This document shows, piece after piece, positions 5,411-5,506 of a stretch of DNA of 5,506 bases; the stretch's first letter is position 1; each line of letters starts with the position of its first letter. This DNA comes from Mycobacterium sp. (GTDB lineage Bacteria; Actinomycetota; Actinomycetes; Mycobacteriales; Mycobacteriaceae). A program made the position numbers and the translations under genes. Below the pieces are notes generated by a model. It worked only from the letters and a program-made list of their open reading frames with translations. It was not told the origin of the DNA and searched no databases. The DNA lies in the NCBI GenBank assembly GCA_028706695.1, contig JAQTVU010000201.1, forward strand, positions 1 to 5,506. The letters are read 5' to 3'.

Positions 5411-5506
5411 CGCCTGGAGGCCGCCCGTCGCGCCGTCAACGCGATGCCGAAGACACTGCCGCTTTGGTCGGGTTCGCGGCCGTCGTGGAACGTCTTGACG
5501 TCATCG
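5407..5506 (-). CDS. rsbW: Anti-sigma F factor RsbW (UsfX), 3' end only
   Basis: The last 32 codons and the stop of a gene entering from the right edge are visible on the minus strand (first full codon at 5505-5503, stop TGA at 5409-5407). The translation begins DDVKTFHDGREPD, continues SGSVFGIALTARRAAS and ends in RR. This matches the C-terminus of mycobacterial UsfX/RsbW (Rv3287c) as I remember it, including the last strand of the GHKL ATPase-type fold (SVFGIxLTARRAAS). RsbW-type proteins bind their sigma factor and block it until an antagonist of the STAS type displaces it. The stop overlaps the sigF GTG by four bases. The nucleotide-binding part is outside the window, so kinase competence cannot be judged here. 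Confidence 0.9.
   Translation of the reverse strand, partial: DDVKTFHDGREPDQSGSVFGIALTARRAASRR

Overview
The window is very GC-rich, coding-dense actinobacterial DNA. Gene order and protein sequences fit a Mycobacterium that is not M. tuberculosis itself. From memory, the order matches the M. tuberculosis stretch Rv3282 (maf) - Rv3283 (sseA) - Rv3284 (SufE-like) - Rv3285 (accA3) - Rv3286c (sigF) - Rv3287c (rsbW/usfX). Most proteins look close to the M. tuberculosis versions, but with many substitutions, a longer SufE-like tail and one additional gene. The species cannot be fixed from this sequence alone.

Layout, left to right. The 3' part of a Maf-family nucleotide pyrophosphatase (1-533, +) is followed by a 139-bp gap with a plausible promoter placed so that sseA could be leaderless. 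Next come sseA, a two-domain rhodanese (673-1566, +), and a SufE-like sulfur acceptor (1563-2027, +) that overlaps sseA by ATGA. The SufE-like protein ends in a short 9-bp tandem repeat encoding Arg-Glu-Gly units. A 154-bp leader with repeat and palindrome structure precedes accA3 (2182-3978, +), the biotinylated alpha subunit of acyl-CoA carboxylases. A 247-bp gap holds a candidate sigma-A-type promoter and leads into a small STAS-domain gene (4226-4648, +). The minus strand carries sigF (4619-5410) and the 3' end of its anti-sigma factor gene rsbW (5407-5506), joined by a GTGA overlap.

How the genes work together. SseA and the SufE-like protein probably form a sulfur-transfer pair. AccA3 supplies carboxybiotin for malonyl-CoA and related extender units used in fatty-acid, mycolic-acid and methyl-branched lipid synthesis. 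RsbW and SigF are an anti-sigma/sigma pair made by coupled translation. The STAS protein is of the anti-anti-sigma type and runs tail-to-tail into sigF with a codon-registered 30-bp overlap. As I recall it, M. tuberculosis has no gene at this position.

The stretch is mostly ordinary core genome, and I see no mobile elements, RNA genes, CRISPR arrays or clearly new multi-gene system. The most interesting signal is the STAS gene: it lacks the usual phosphorylatable serine and its end is interlocked with the end of sigF.
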